Shown: positions 7,155 to 7,371 of the stretch, one piece after another
Layout: each line of letters starts with the position of its first letter
Numbering within the stretch: the first letter of the stretch is position 1
Assembly: GCA_030637025.1 (NCBI GenBank)
Contig: DAOVVV010000061.1
Location: 1-7,371, forward strand
Reading direction: 5' to 3'
DNA from: JAGLHV01 sp023143305 [NCBI: Clostridia bacterium]
Lineage (GTDB): Bacteria; CBDUZB01; JAGLHV01
DNA: 7,371 nucleotides
Translations under genes and position numbers: made by a program
The notes under the pieces: generated by a model
Database searches by the model: none
The model's input: only the letters and a program-made list of their open reading frames with translations
Told to the model about the DNA's origin: nothing

Positions 7155-7371
7155 CTATTTTCCTTCCTCTTCTGTTTTCTCTTCTGTTTCTATTTCTTTT
7201 TCTATTTCTGTTTCTACCTCTCCTTCTCTACCTCTCATCTCCATCTCTACTTCCCCTCGTACCGGCACACTAAAGCGTACATTTACTTTACCTTTTTCTA
7301 CCCACTCTTTATCGTCTTTATATAATACCCTGAATTTATAATGGTATAACCCTTCTTTTACCGGCCGGCCC
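7155..7371 (-). CDS. 3' end of PorV/PorQ-family gene A (5' part missing here; matches the gene at 1-1232)
   Basis: Seen: the frame enters from the right edge and ends at TAG 7157-7155. Bases 7270-7371 are identical to 1-102 and encode the same end of the FlgD-like Ig domain (from AGRPVKEGLYHY to KVNVRF). The frame then adds 38 residues not present at the left edge: SVPVRGEVEMEMRGREG followed by an X-Glu alternating tail, with 15 Glu in the 38 residues. The codon split at base 2/1 is completed by base 7269 (AGT, Ser), so both parts form one uninterrupted gene if the ends overlap. The stop is one base upstream of gene B's ATG, suggesting co-transcription and coupled translation. The acidic tail is low complexity and probably disordered; I do not recognise a function for it. 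If the ends do not belong together, this is instead the end of a paralogue identical over 102 bp. Confidence 0.87.
   Translation of the reverse strand, partial: GRPVKEGLYHYKFRVLYKDDKEWVEKGKVNVRFSVPVRGEVEMEMRGREGEVETEIEKEIETEEKTEEEGK
7161..7168 (-). promoter_or_regulatory. Ribosome binding site of gene B, inside the end of gene A
   Basis: AGGAAGGA on the minus strand, with its AAGGA 7 nt before ATG 7153-7151. It overlaps the last Glu-Glu-Gly codons of gene A, whose TAG (7157-7155) is one base from the B start. The arrangement favours translational coupling. Confidence 0.8.
7183..7230. repeat. Imperfect hexanucleotide repeat encoding the X-Glu tail of gene A
   Basis: Eight consecutive hexamers of the TCTRTT type on the plus strand (tctgtt, tctatt, tctttt, tctatt, tctgtt, tctacc, tctcct, tctcta). 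They lie within a pyrimidine-rich stretch of about 100 bases (7154-7258). In gene A they encode alternating X-Glu residues (EGEVETEIEKEIETE). Six-base units keep frame, so expansion or contraction would change tail length without breaking the gene. Confidence 0.75.
7270..7371. repeat. Terminal direct repeat, right copy
   Basis: Exact 102-bp copy of the window start, ending exactly at the last base. Removing one copy leaves a 7269-bp unit that closes through gene A in frame. This terminal redundancy is what a contig from a circular molecule, a tandem array or a repeat-driven assembly cycle looks like. Confidence 0.97.

Noticed and set aside
1-7371. Plasmid or virus genome
   Set aside because: Terminal redundancy would fit, but no replication, mobilisation, capsid, integrase or iteron-like region was found in any part, and the only gap is 227 bp with ordinary promoter features.
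1233-7371. CRISPR array, tRNA or rRNA
   Set aside because: No regularly spaced identical short repeats and no cloverleaf or rRNA-like segments were seen; the periodic structure is protein-level.

Overview
The window holds a compact two-gene unit on the minus strand. A PorV/PorQ-family outer-membrane barrel protein (gene A) is followed, one base after its stop codon, by an 1897-residue secreted multi-Ig-domain protein (gene B, 7153 down to 1460). Gene B has a signal peptide and ends in a YPNPF-type FlgD-like/type IX-like sorting domain. Gene A is split by the window ends: 410 codons read leftward from 1232 to the left edge, and its last codons are at 7371-7155 on the right.

The first 102 bases (1-102) are identical to the last 102 (7270-7371). 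Overlaying them joins the two parts of gene A in frame into a 448-residue protein ending just before gene B. The sequence therefore closes on itself as a 7269-bp unit. It could be a circular molecule, a tandemly repeated A-B cassette in a chromosome, or an assembly cycle through paralogous copies. No replication, mobilisation, recombinase or phage gene is visible, so an array or assembly cycle seems more likely than an autonomous plasmid.

Layout on + coordinates: 1-1232, most of gene A; 1233-1459, the only non-coding stretch, AT-rich, with a promoter (TTGACA, 18 nt, TATATT), a leader of about 138 nt holding a 13-bp palindrome, and a REP-like GC-rich hairpin just after gene B; 1460-7153, gene B; 7155-7371, the end of gene A, with a hexanucleotide-periodic pyrimidine-rich tract encoding a Glu-rich tail.

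Gene B is a mosaic of about 16 beta-sandwich-like modules in at least three repeat families. One family (six copies) carries a (V/T)D-x-(Y/S)-W-N motif. A block of about 330 residues (one YWN module plus two GPP modules) is duplicated in tandem. The probable arrangement is that B crosses the inner membrane by Sec and is carried or anchored at the outer membrane with help from a PorV-like partner, A.

The window suggests an uncultured, AT-rich, diderm bacterium of an FCB-like or other candidate phylum. Type IX-like sorting domains, PorV/PorQ proteins and giant Ig-repeat surface proteins co-occur in such lineages. The phylum cannot be named from this sequence alone.
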